Below, piece by piece: positions 5,990-6,055 of a stretch of DNA of 6,055 nt. How positions within the stretch are numbered: the first letter of the stretch is position 1; every line of letters starts with the position of its first letter. Under the pieces are notes generated by a model. That model did no database searches. It was not told where the DNA came from and was given only the letters and a program-made list of their open reading frames with translations. Source of the stretch: CAZQKL01 sp964593895 [NCBI: uncultured bacterium]. Its GTDB lineage: Bacteria > DYJV01. The stretch spans positions 1 through 6,055 of the forward strand of contig CAZQKL010000109.1 of assembly GCA_964593895.1 (NCBI GenBank), written 5' to 3'. The translations under genes and the position numbers were made by a program.

Positions 5990-6055
5990 TTTAATAATAT
6001 CACCAGCAAAAATTTTTTTCCCATTTAGATTTAAACTACCATCTGAATTTATTTT
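5960..6055 (-). CDS. Possible 3' end of a converging gene, partial
   Basis: On the minus strand one frame is open from the right edge to TAA at 5962-5960, giving 31 codons. The first part (NSDGSLNLNGKKIFAGDIIK) reads like real protein, with a glycine-rich turn pattern. It would overlap the end of the Acs-like gene by 30 bases. The stretch is short and no family is recognisable, so it may be chance. No terminator hairpin is seen in 5990-6055, which mildly favours coding sequence there. Confidence 0.3.
   Translation of the reverse strand, partial: KINSDGSLNLNGKKIFAGDIIKLFHSKSNFS

Noticed and set aside
5818-6024. 68-codon open frame on the minus strand beginning at 6024
   Set aside because: It lies mostly antisense to the C-terminal part of the Acs-like gene, and its composition reflects that gene. 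The neighbouring frame ending at 5960 is the more protein-like option.

Overview
The window comes from a very AT-rich bacterium (by eye about 30% G+C or less) that uses strong Shine-Dalgarno sites and TGG for tryptophan throughout. Codon style and composition look uniform, so nothing suggests a recently acquired island. The phylum cannot be named from this sequence.

Layout: positions 1-1164 hold the N-terminal 388 codons of a canonical AMP-forming acetyl-CoA synthetase (acs) on the minus strand, running off the left edge. A 160-bp divergent intergenic region (1165-1324) carries two plausible back-to-back sigma70-type promoters. On the plus strand four genes follow with overlapping or abutting ends, so probably one operon: a 78-residue two-helix membrane protein (1325-1561); a regulatory protein with a cNMP-binding-like domain, a CBS pair and a DUF294 nucleotidyltransferase (1554-3416), whose frame is interrupted by one in-frame TGA at 1869-1871; a DEDDh-type 3'-5' exonuclease of the DnaQ/PolC type (3417-4112); and a full-length acetyl-CoA synthetase homologue whose catalytic motifs are degraded (4100-5989). 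The last 66 bases may hold the 3' end of a converging gene.

How they may work together: the DUF294/CBS protein and the DnaQ-like nuclease are a known pair found near acetate uptake and activation genes in other bacteria. Here they lie divergently next to a functional-looking acs and end in an Acs-like pseudoenzyme. The signature and cofactor-binding loops of that protein are rewritten and the catalytic lysine is glutamate, but the fold, the length and other ANL-superfamily motifs are kept. I infer an acetate/acyl-CoA-linked regulatory module in which the dead Acs homologue senses or regulates rather than catalyses.

The two points most worth checking are this pseudo-Acs and the single in-frame TGA. 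The TGA is followed at the right distance by a hairpin that broadly fits a bacterial SECIS element, though a plain nonsense mutation or a sequence error is the simpler explanation.
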